Shown here: positions 58,001 through 64,000 of the stretch, one piece after another | Layout of the letters: each line of letters starts with the position of its first letter | Position numbering within the stretch: the first letter of the stretch is position 1 | Assembly (NCBI RefSeq): GCF_039555335.1 | Contig: NC_092628.1 | Span: forward strand, 97,034,536 to 97,098,535 | Length of the DNA stretch: 64,000 nt | Reading direction: 5' to 3' | Origin: Amphiura filiformis | Lineage: Eukaryota > Echinodermata > Ophiuroidea > Amphilepidida > Amphiuridae | Position numbers and translations under genes: made by a program | The notes under the pieces: generated by a model | Database searches by the model: none | Told to the model about the DNA's origin: nothing | The model's input: the letters and a program-made list of their open reading frames with translations, nothing else

Positions 58001-59703
58001 AAATAACATTGTAAAAGGGCATACTGGAAATTATGACTTAAAATAAATGAGAGTAAAAGTTAAAATTTACAAGCTAAAAGAAAATTATAAAAAAAGTTTC
58101 CACCAGTAGTGTGTTAATTATGCATGGTGTTTGAACAGTGGCGGCGGAAGCATCACAATTCAGGGAGACAAGCATCTTTGGGCCGGATTTTACTAAGACA
58201 ATTGCACGTAAAAATGTGTCATTTATGAATGGTATTTGAATGAGTGCTAAGTAAATTGAAGTTATACAAAGAAGCCCCAAGTTTGCACCTGTAGGTACAA
58301 TGTAAGAGATGTGGCTTCATGCATGCATGCAGTTTGATATCATACCTAACAACTGAAATCAGACACATGATGACAATGGCTTGGGTAAATTTGGCCCTGT
58401 TTTTCTCAACAACAATTCCATCAATCACTTTGCCTGTATAAAGAGGCAAGAAGATATTACCTGGTAAGAAAAAGGAAAGAAGAAAATTATGTACAACCAT
58501 ATAAAGGTCCTTATCAGTGGATCTCCTAACAATGAATCAAAACACTGCCGACTCAATTTGGTTAAATTTTTGCATGAAGTACATGATATTTGGATCTCTT
58601 CCCATTTTCTTGTCTCATTTTATCCAGTTCACATCCTTGTCTTATAGCTGCAATCAATTGTGCTTCACAAATTCACAATCAGCACCTTCAGATTCACTTG
58701 GAAGATGAAAATCGCACATTATAAATCCCTCTATTTATACAAAAAGTGTTGTGTGAAAATAGATGTGTGCTTAAATGGCTACACATACCTCACAATCAGG
58801 AGTTTAACCAGATTCCAAAAACTACCCAATTCACCCCATGCATGGTTTTGCCATATTGAGTAGAGCCTCAAACTGGTAATAAACATTCTAATCTGGCTAA
58901 GGCCTTGCTCACTATGTTAGTGCTTATTTTAGTGCTGTTGATTCAAACAAGCAAGCAAACAAAAAAGTAAACAAACAAACAATTGTTTCACAATTTTCTT
59001 AACTTACCAGAAGAAGAAAGCAGTAGACCAACAAATCCCATTAATATGTAGGGTAAGTCAGGTTTTGAGTAGGAAAGCAATCTCAATAGTGTTCTTCGAC
59101 TGCCTTCATTTTTCTTCTCCCCATCTTCTTCACTCTCATCTGTGCACTTTACCTCATCCTCAACTGAATCAGACACTGATGATGTTGTGCTACCAACTAG
59201 GCATTCCTGATCACCTTCATTTATGTTGACGTTTACACTATTAACATGTCGCACAGAAGTTGTTTTCACATTTACTAAAGAAAGCCAACAACCATAGAAC
59301 AGTAATGATGCTAGCACCGTCCATACCATAAGACTCCAGAACCAAGGATCTTTGTACCAATCAGGCAATTCTGAATGCATCAATAGCTTGATTACAGTAA
59401 ATATCACCATGGTGCCTGTTGTAAGAGTTATTGCTATCTTTGATTTACTCAATCTGTGCAATCCATCAGTAGGATTGCATACTATTCCAATGGATGATCC
59501 CACACATACTGCCACACGAATAATGGAAAGTGCCCAGAGGTCAAGCAAACTAGAGTTGACAGTAAAAGAAGATGCCTCTGTGGTAAATCGTTCCACCTGA
59601 TTACCATGAATCAGCAAGAGGAAGCTGGTGACTGCATCTAGTAGACTGAAAAATAGTACTCCTAGTGCTGTTTTAATTAATTCCATCCTTTAATCAAATT
59701 GAC
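42818..59703 (-). CDS. ABCB9: ABCB9/TAPL-like half-transporter gene, complete coding frame
   Basis: Twelve coding exons (59,686 down to 42,818) give a continuous 782-residue protein, close to the 766 residues of human ABCB9. ABCB9 homodimers use ATP to move peptides into lysosomes. Residues 1-140 form a four-helix TMD0 (about 7-28, 48-70, 84-103, 115-138), known in TAPL for lysosomal targeting. An acidic linker (155-195) follows, then a six-helix core (about 197-480). The nucleotide-binding domain has Walker [10 protein letters not shown] (565-573), Q-loop Q613, signature LSGGQ (669-673), Walker B VLLLDE (689-694), D-loop SALD and H-loop H725. All catalytic residues are present and all introns are GT-AG with matching phases. 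TAP1/TAP2 are less likely because the TMD0 and sequence follow ABCB9. The promoter is not identified. Confidence 0.93.
43670..43776 (-). CDS. ABCB9: ABCB9 coding exon 11 (signature and Walker B)
   Basis: Residues 671-706, [16 protein letters not shown] then [18 protein letters not shown]. Acceptor cttacatag, donor TTTG|GTAAGT. Confidence 0.94.
44244..44490. mobile_element. MITE with CAGAGAAGAACGGCA ends, ABCB9 intron 10
   Basis: A 15-bp terminal inverted repeat bounds 247 bp that also contain several attggc/gccaat boxes. No clear target duplication, so family unresolved; CAG ends are common in hAT elements. Confidence 0.65.
44922..45111 (-). CDS. ABCB9: ABCB9 coding exon 10
   Basis: Residues 608-670, Q-loop [17 protein letters not shown] through GEKGAQLS. 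Acceptor ctgtaacag, donor ATCAG|GTACAA, phase 1 out, splitting the first Gly of LSGGQ. Confidence 0.93.
45397..45565 (+). mobile_element. hAT-like element fragment
   Basis: gggttctcaac...tgctcgtggaccatgg at the left and gcgggccggatctggcctgc near the right resemble the ends of widespread hAT-type non-autonomous elements. The right terminus is replaced by the Penelope sequence, which may have inserted here. Confidence 0.45.
45566..47530 (+). pseudogene. Penelope-like retroelement (RT + GIY-YIG), 5'-truncated
   Basis: Lies antisense in ABCB9 intron 9. RT pieces are [30 protein letters not shown] and [13 protein letters not shown] (the YIDD catalytic pair), then PFLDILIS and [12 protein letters not shown]. 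Next comes [10 protein letters not shown]...DRNLRDEMV, a CxxC-type cluster (CHRPRCNTC) and the GIY-YIG nuclease: [20 protein letters not shown] followed by [10 protein letters not shown]. Penelope-like elements copy RNA with this RT/endonuclease pair and are distinct from LTR and standard LINE elements. Frameshifts occur near 45,750, 46,465, 46,512 and 46,895; the RT N-terminus is missing. The long GC-poor 3' region (46,970-47,470) repeats tacgcttta/acgcgctttt motifs and ends in a hammerhead-like motif. Dead copy, but well preserved. Confidence 0.88.
47480..47512 (+). ncRNA. Hammerhead-ribozyme-like motif of the intronic Penelope element
   Basis: Core CTGACGA (47,483-47,489), stem II GGGC/GCCC with loop GAG, GAAA (47,502-47,505), a two-pair stem III AA/TT, then C47,509 as predicted cleavage site. 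Stem I is CAC (47,480-47,482) with GTG (47,510-47,512). As in the 37-kb motif, one extra base precedes stem II. The very short stem III fits the dimeric hammerheads reported from Penelope-like elements. Confidence 0.6.
47665..47835 (-). pseudogene. Degenerate partial copies of ABCB9 exon 9
   Basis: Minus-strand reading contains [10 protein letters not shown] followed by LQHRYL, then [14 protein letters not shown]. These are two broken pieces of exon 9 (true exon: [17 protein letters not shown]...[10 protein letters not shown]). No Walker A, and the pieces have deletions. The adjoining 30 bp (ggtcattttcacggtaaagg and beyond) recur inverted at 49,616-49,648. Confidence 0.8.
48160..49125. repeat. 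Cluster of a gaagcctccgaaac motif in ABCB9 intron 9
   Basis: aagcctcc(g)aaac occurs forward at about 48,370, 48,542, 48,559, 48,925 and 49,105, and the core gaggcttc inverted at 48,163 and 48,740. ccgttaac or gttaac lies next to several of them (48,176, 48,356, 48,531, 49,099). The intervening sequence is not obviously repeated. Confidence 0.7.
49650..49727 (-). pseudogene. Degenerate duplicate of the Walker A segment of exon 9
   Basis: Just downstream of exon 9 the minus strand reads [19 protein letters not shown] then QLLHM, a copy of [20 protein letters not shown]. The third Walker A glycine is Asn and the copy stops after about 24 codons. It lacks its own acceptor and donor, so inclusion as an exon is unlikely. 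Confidence 0.85.
49748..49921 (-). CDS. ABCB9: ABCB9 coding exon 9 (Walker A)
   Basis: Residues 550-607 with Walker [10 protein letters not shown] and [12 protein letters not shown]. Phase 0 both sides. Acceptor ttttatgcag, donor GTCAA|GTAAGT. Degenerate partial copies lie in the following intron. Confidence 0.93.
50089..50581. mobile_element. Foldback plus MITE, copy 1, ABCB9 intron 8
   Basis: Positions 50,101-50,257 form a hairpin with arms of about 70 bp (attgactgct...agcagtcaat; ggcatggttaaaattatagg and its complement). Positions 50,268-50,581 have a second inverted pair, tttatatacc...gtcatctgtttggtt and its complement. The right part is shared with 51,268-51,640. Confidence 0.8.
51268..51640. 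mobile_element. MITE copy 2, abutting the exon 8 splice donor
   Basis: Direct-orientation relative of 50,089-50,581 that lacks most of the left hairpin arm. Shared blocks include tagtcatggttttgagatca, cttgtcatctgtttggtt and agtttcaatgcgaacggcac. The homologous right end (ggaatct..a.atgaggta.ata) stops within about five bases of the exon 8 boundary. Confidence 0.8.
51643..51831 (-). CDS. ABCB9: ABCB9 coding exon 8
   Basis: Residues 487-549, [20 protein letters not shown] then [19 protein letters not shown], the entry to the nucleotide-binding domain. Its donor AAAG|GTATTT lies within a few bases of the end of a MITE that forms the first part of intron 8. Confidence 0.92.
52424..52672. mobile_element. 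Foldback element enclosing a tRNA-like A-box segment
   Basis: Arms of about 50 bp are inverted (cttactatcaagcacttttg and its near complement). The centre (52,573-52,613) reads ttagcttagttggtaaagcg and ccggact, the D-arm/A-box half of a tRNA-type sequence, with no B box. ABCB9 intron 7. Confidence 0.65.
52909..53037 (-). CDS. ABCB9: ABCB9 coding exon 7
   Basis: Residues 444-486, the last transmembrane pair: [13 protein letters not shown] then [19 protein letters not shown]. Phase 0 both sides. Acceptor ttattgcag, donor TTGAG|GTGAAT. Confidence 0.9.
53562..53852. mobile_element. 291-bp hAT-type MITE with perfect 8-bp duplication
   Basis: Ends CAGGGTCTTAGCTAG and, inverted, ctagctacgaccctg. 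TTTTCAGT flanks both sides (53,554-53,561 and 53,853-53,860). Interior carries gcccgtc/gacggg repeats. No ORF. ABCB9 intron 6. Confidence 0.88.
54330..54527 (-). CDS. ABCB9: ABCB9 coding exon 6
   Basis: Residues 378-443, including the second cytosolic coupling region: [20 protein letters not shown]. Phase 0 both sides. Acceptor ttttccatcag, donor ATCAG|GTAAAT. Confidence 0.92.
55244..55357 (-). CDS. ABCB9: ABCB9 coding exon 5
   Basis: Residues 340-377, a transmembrane hairpin [20 protein letters not shown] then [18 protein letters not shown]. Phase 0 both sides. Acceptor gtatttcag, donor GTGAG|GTAAAC. Confidence 0.92.
56082..56173 (-). CDS. ABCB9: ABCB9 coding exon 4
   Basis: Residues 310-339, [19 protein letters not shown] and NIFLRSIIQ. 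The RLTSDT motif is shared by TAP and TAPL. Acceptor catttag, donor CCAG|GTATAT, phase 0 out. Confidence 0.92.
57512..57642 (-). CDS. ABCB9: ABCB9 coding exon 3
   Basis: Residues 265-308, [20 protein letters not shown] then [18 protein letters not shown]. This is the conserved coupling-helix region (QEIGFFD) of ABCB half-transporters. Acceptor cttattttag, donor ACAG|GTAAAT. Confidence 0.92.
58346..58460 (-). CDS. ABCB9: ABCB9 coding exon 2
   Basis: Residues 227-264: first core helix end and loop, [20 protein letters not shown]. Acceptor ttcttaccag, donor TTAG|GTATGA, phase 1 in and phase 2 out. Confidence 0.9.
59008..59703 (-). CDS. ABCB9: ABCB9 coding exon 1 (TMD0 and linker)
   Basis: Encodes residues 1-226 from the ATG at 59,686. 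Seventeen bases of 5' UTR follow an acceptor (tttaaacag) at 59,704-59,705, so at least one non-coding 5' exon lies upstream and is not located. Donor TTCTG|GTAAGT, phase 1. Holds all of TMD0 and the acidic linker ([17 protein letters not shown]). Confidence 0.9.
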
Positions 59704-59705
59704 CT

Positions 59706-61479
59706 GTTTAAAAAGAAAGAAAAATTATAATGTATTCAAACTAAAAACAGATCAGATGAACAAAAACCAGTTTCTTTTCTGTAAGGTGCCAGCACTGTTT
59801 CCTAAAGTGGGCATTACTATCCTAAAGTTACATCTCACCTTACTACATTGCAACTGATATGACCAATATTTGGGACCCGAGAAGCATTTGATCAAAAATC
59901 CTTGAGTTCCTACCCGCCCACAACTGACGATGCACACAAAAAATTAAATATTTGTTTAATTTTGTTTTAATCATTTTTTTCATCACAAAAATAGCAAAAA
60001 ACTATTTTTTAGGGGGTCATACCCGGAGCTTATTCCCCAATCACTTGCATTCACTTAAAAGATTGTGTCCCGAGCCATTCATGGACTTAAGCAATTTACT
60101 AGGGGTCATCGTCAATTCGTCATGCACCATGAATTGAGGTACATAGAGTAAGTATATACGGAGGAATTACATTTTTCATGTTTCCCAATAACATTTTTTA
60201 TTGAAAAAATTTAATGGAGATAGGTATGGATACAGCTTTTCAACATGGTCTCTTGACTCTCATCAACAGTGGGCAGATCATCGCAAATATACCCAGAGAT
60301 CCAACTTCAGGTCACAACTTAGTGGCTGCAGTCAACAGCAACAGCCCATCATGACAGATACAGTGTACATTGGTTTTTACTTGCACTGTAAATATTGTCT
60401 GCACGATTGTTTCCATGTGAACACATGTGATATTCAAAAACAAGCTATTGTATTACGAATCTGTAAAATCACTAAAATGTATTGGAAGCAGAATTTATTT
60501 GTGCACATTTTGACACCTCATTTGATACGATAGCCCAGAAAACAATAAAACACCAGTCAATTTAATGAAGTGAGGTCCAGACTTGAAAGTTGCACTTAAT
60601 TACAACAATACAAAAACACTCAGATATCATTACACAGATTTCCTTCCATTATACTGAATACAAATCAATAGATTTACTGCAACTTTCAAATCTTGGGTTA
60701 CATTATATTGATTTAAATGTACGCTGTGATGTCAATATTTAGACAGTAAATTACAAATGAGGTGTCAAAATAAATTCTGCTTCAACACATTTTCCAGATT
60801 TGTAATACAATCTCACATTTTTGAATAATGGCCATTATTTAAGGGGGGTAGTTACTTTTTTTGAGATGTAAATACCTTCAACAGGTCCTGTTCAGTATGG
60901 ACTCAATATATTTCAGAGATTGATTTTCTATCAAATTGTGAATTTGGATTGATATTTCATCAAAATTTATATTTGTTATGATGTTATCCTTAATATGCAA
61001 ACCACTTTATGTATAACATATTATAAATGCATGGAAAACCAAAGCATTTATAATATGTGATAGATGAAGAGGTAAACATTAGTTAGCGTATTGGTTTGCG
61101 TATTAAGAATAACAAACTGTATTTTTTTTGCAATTTTGTTCCATTTCTTTTTCAAATTAACTGTGAATGATCCTAGTACTTGAGAATAGGTCCAGTGGTT
61201 CTCCAAAGTCGCCAAAAACTCCAAAATATGAAAAGTGGTGCACCAAATCGTGTCATTTTGGTGTAATTTGAAAAAAAAAATCAGTTTTGCAGGAGGGGGG
61301 GCACATCCCCCTCCGACACCCCCCTGACGCCGCTAACGCGCCGCAACCAATCATAGCGGGAAATATGATTTAATTTCGAAGTTTTGTCTGCATCCACATG
61401 CATGTGAGATGGACGCAAAATACGACCGGCCATCTGAAACTAACTTGGCGTCCAAATTTGGCGTCCACTAACGGGAAGC
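59706..61479. other. Upstream region of ABCB9; no 5' exon or promoter identified
   Basis: Contains a foldback at 60,445-60,833, nested short inverted repeats at 60,970-61,115 (cataacatattataaatgc and complement) and a GC-rich repeat end at 61,290-61,340. No TATA box or CpG-rich promoter stands out. Confidence 0.45.
60445..60833. mobile_element. Foldback element
   Basis: attgtattacgaatctg...agcagaatttatt...gacacctcatttg at the left is matched, inverted, by caaatgaggtgtc...aataaattctgct...cagatttgtaatacaat at the right. Arms about 75 bp, centre about 230 bp. Confidence 0.75.
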
Positions 61480-61674
61480 CTGGGCTAAACCAATCACCAA
61501 GATAAACAACTACATCCCTATATCCTGCAACAAGAACTGCTATAAGAACTCATTTGTTCCACAAACCCTAATTGACTGGAACGCCCTGGCCCTGCCACAA
61601 TCAATATCAACAATCCAAGAAAAGAAATCATTCAAAGCAGCTGTTCAGCGCCACCTACTACAATCACGGTAACC
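61480..61674 (+). pseudogene. CR1/L2-type LINE C-terminal fragment
   Basis: Plus-strand reading INNYIPISCNKNCYKNSF, VPQTLIDWNALALPQSI, then KKSFKAAVQRHLLQSR and a stop. The NSF-P-T--DWN-L...FK motif is the usual end of LINE reverse-transcriptase proteins. Nothing further upstream survives. Confidence 0.65.
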
Positions 61675-61699
61675 ATAACCATACCAGTGTTAGACATGT

Positions 61700-62135
61700 C
61701 CACATTGCTTATTTTTTAATTTGGTTTGGTTTGTTCGGGTTTTGACAACCCTGGATAATCCAAGAAAGCCTATATTGAAGCTTATTTCCATTGGGGTCCA
61801 TTTGAACACCGGGGCGGAGTTGGAACAGTCAGGGGTTAACACCCTACTCTTTTTTAAACTGACTGCGAGATACATGTACAGGTACGGGACCGACGGCTTA
61901 ACGTCCCCTCTGAAGGAGGGAGTACTTTCATGATTCATTTACCCAATTCTAAATGAACCATGGGGAGAGCGGAAGTCTGAATTTAATCTACAGAAGCTGC
62001 CAATTAATTTCAGACTTTTTTTTATCCAAGTCAATATCCAAGCAAATCGCCACCGCCGGGAATCGAACCCGGGACCTCACATGTGCACTAAAGGCAAGTA
62101 CCCTAACCATTGCGCCACGCTCTCTCCACTTATTA
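61700..62135 (-). repeat. tRNA-derived SINE
   Basis: On the minus strand the head (62,128-62,048) reads gcgtggcgcaatggttaggg (A box) and gggttcgattcccgg (B box), with recognisable tRNA spacing. The body continues with ggacgttaagccgtcggtcc and tgttaacccctgactgttcc. The acceptor stem is imperfect and the body is not tRNA, so this is a SINE and not a tRNA gene. It carries its own Pol III promoter. Confidence 0.8.
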
Positions 62136-62716
62136 TAATAGAGGGCGACATTCAATCCAAAAAGTTGCGACCACAGTAGCTCACAGTCAATGGCTTAACT
62201 GTGTAATCCCCATAGGGAAATACACAAATTTGGAATTTGGACACCAGAAACTTGGCGGCGTAGTCTAAAAAGTGCTGGTACTTTATCCTTGATACAGAAG
62301 TCAGCATGCAGTGAAAGTTAGATTTCATAAAATAAAATCGCCTTTGTGTAAAATGGATCATCGTAATAAAAAATGATGCATTACATGCTTTATTTACAAG
62401 TACAGTAAGTCAGTGTAAGGCATTGTCAATGATGGCCGCAGAAAAGTGCAGTTTTTAAAACAGACATTAAGCCCATAACCCGCTAATTTTTGACCTACAG
62501 ACATGGTTGACCCCTCATGTTTTTTGTTAAATAATCACCTTTTTAATAATTTCCATGTGAAATATCCTACTTGAAAATTTTGTGAACATGCCTACCAGTG
62601 TCAAGAAAGATTTGCATGCGCATCGCAATCCTGCCCGGTTGACTCGCTGTTGAAGTGGGTGTTGGGCAGTACAAAAGACAAGACAAGACAAACGTGTATA
62701 AATACCGTACTCATTC

Positions 62717-63774
62717 GGCGATCCTGACTTTTAGACCACCCGCGCTATAGGGCTCAAATATTACTATTCATCAAGGTTTAATATTCTTAGTGCTGTAATC
62801 GATTGTCGTAAGTATCGATAGTCGGAAAATACATAGACTTCCGACATGTCGAAACACTCAATGTCAGTATCGATACACAAACGACATGGCACACATGCTT
62901 AGATTATCTCAAATCAGGTCTCAAATTACCGTCAAATACTCAAATTACCGTCTCCCATGCATGATCCATGTAGTTTTAGCTGTTAGGCTTCAATACACTT
63001 GTTGTTAACTTGTTTCTGGAACTTACTGATAATAAAATTGGTAAACTCAAATCCGTGTTTCAAACTGCGTGAGTATCGATAATAGTATCGACATGTCGGA
63101 TGTTTGCCTCCCGACATATCGATACCCAGAAAGCTTATCGATTACAGCACTAAATATTCTAACAAATTTACAAGCTTAAACTAAAAGTTTCATCTAAGGA
63201 GTCAAGCTTTAAACTAAAAGCAAAAATATCCAACAAGATAAAAACGATTTTTTACCCGTTTTTTAACAAGTAACTTAAAAGAAGCTTAAATCGTTAATTT
63301 TTTCATAATATTACTAATCTATGTTTCCGATGATATCCAAGAAGCTAAAATATTGTGAAAGAGGGCAGGGCTTTGAGTAATGAGGGAAATTACGGGGTAA
63401 AATACATCATGTTTTTCGAGAAATTCGCCATCTTGAATAAATGCAGAATTGCGTCACGCAATAAAACGATGTCAAATACGCTTGAAAATGCATGATACGC
63501 TAGCGTAAATTACCGTCCATACGAGCGTACATCAAGCGCTTGTGCTACGCGAAAACTTCGGACCTGGCATCACCGGTTTTGTTACCAGCTCTTTTAGGTC
63601 AAAAATAGCAATAAAAACATGAATATTGGAACAAAATAAAGCTTGTTCGATGGAATAAAAGGTACGTTTGCACAGTTGAAAACATGTTTAACCTTGTTGC
63701 GAAAGTTTTAATATGCCAAATTTGCAATTTGTACCATATAGCTCGGGTGGTCTAGACTACAAGTCAGGATTGCC
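62717..63774. mobile_element. DNA transposon (non-autonomous) with perfect 8-bp duplication
   Basis: Ends GGCGATCCTGACTT...AGACCACCCG and inverted ggtggtct...aagtcaggattgcc. ACTCATTC flanks both sides (62,709-62,716 and 63,775-63,782). An 8-bp duplication fits hAT or P superfamilies. Length 1,058 bp, including the nested element at 62,788-63,152. No transposase ORF seen. Confidence 0.85.
62788..63152. mobile_element. Nested 365-bp hAT-type MITE
   Basis: Ends TAGTGCTGTAATCGAT and its complement. AATATTCT is duplicated at 62,780-62,787 and 63,153-63,160. The interior has repeated tatcgat and cgacatgtcg motifs in inverted pairs. It inserted into the older element at 62,717-63,774, giving a relative age order. 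Confidence 0.9.
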
Positions 63775-64000
63775 ACTCATTCATTAGGTAACCCAGGCAA
63801 ACCTTAGTTAACACATTTGCTAGTCAGTCAAATTCGCCGACAATGTCAATGCATTTTTACATAGAAATTTAAAACAAGTGCCCGAAGAAAGAAACCTACA
63901 TAAATATGTTTTCTATACTTCACTTGACCCAAATATATGATTTTTTATGGTGATAAGCAGTGTTCGAAATAAGCACTTATCCTCTTGTCCTCTTGTCCAA

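Larger units (their letters stand above)
54528..58345 (-). other. ABCB9 introns 2-5: mostly unique, dispersed repeat copies
   Basis: Apart from exons 3-5, contents are AT-rich unique sequence and two copies of the 38.56-kb dispersed repeat at 54,975-55,085 (diverged) and 56,822-56,945 (tgtctttaagca, ctttgagcgaa, atgaaatgtgcactga, cactgccacatcagggt). Confidence 0.6.

Noticed and set aside
62048..62128. A tRNA gene on the minus strand.
   Set aside because: A and B boxes are good, but the acceptor stem does not pair fully and the sequence continues into a repeat body, so it is a tRNA-derived SINE.

Overview
The window is animal (metazoan) nuclear DNA: AT-rich, gene-poor, with short protein-coding exons bounded by GT-AG splice sites and long introns packed with transposable elements. 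The gene content (a secreted EGF/CUB protein, an ABCB9/TAPL half-transporter) and the repeat content (Penelope-like elements, CR1-like and RTE-type LINEs, tRNA-headed SINEs, many foldback MITEs) suggest a marine invertebrate deuterostome, most likely an echinoderm or a relative. That placement is an inference from repeat style, not a proof.

Layout. (1) 1-12,851, minus strand: the 5' part of a secreted mosaic protein, with a signal-peptide exon, three single-domain EGF exons and a CUB exon, all joined by phase-1 introns and running off the left edge. Its introns hold a 417-bp tandem duplication, a 97-bp tandem repeat interrupted by a MITE, a Penelope remnant, a 0.9-kb foldback, CR1-like and RTE LINE remnants and a TAAG microsatellite. 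(2) 12.9-18.6 kb: few recognisable features apart from small MITEs and a second possible signal-peptide exon (17,473-17,542, minus). (3) 18.65-28.69 kb: a mosaic of two duplicated blocks (R1, about 470 bp; R2, about 350 bp) around a 2.7-kb array of a 66-bp repeat with higher-order structure. (4) 29.4-32.2 kb: a 5'-truncated, broken CR1/Jockey-type LINE (plus). (5) 33.0-36.0 kb: a large inverted repeat with arms near 0.76 kb, followed by a Penelope GIY-YIG fragment ending in a hammerhead-ribozyme-like motif. (6) 42.8-59.7 kb, minus strand: a complete ABCB9-like gene with 12 coding exons, encoding 782 residues in an unbroken frame. Intron 9 carries an antisense Penelope element with its own hammerhead-like motif, and degenerate partial copies of the Walker A exon. 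(7) 59.7-64 kb: a foldback, a LINE 3' fragment, a tRNA-headed SINE and a nested pair of DNA transposons, each with a perfect 8-bp target-site duplication.

The two genes have no evident functional link. One encodes a secreted or extracellular adhesion-type protein. The other encodes a predicted lysosomal or endosomal peptide half-transporter with an N-terminal four-helix TMD0. Most of the sequence, and most of what is unusual, is mobile DNA. The points most worth a second look are the hammerhead-like motifs at the Penelope 3' ends, the fragments of the ABCB9 nucleotide-binding exon, the MITE that reaches the exon 8 splice donor, and the higher-order 66-bp array with its duplicated flanks.
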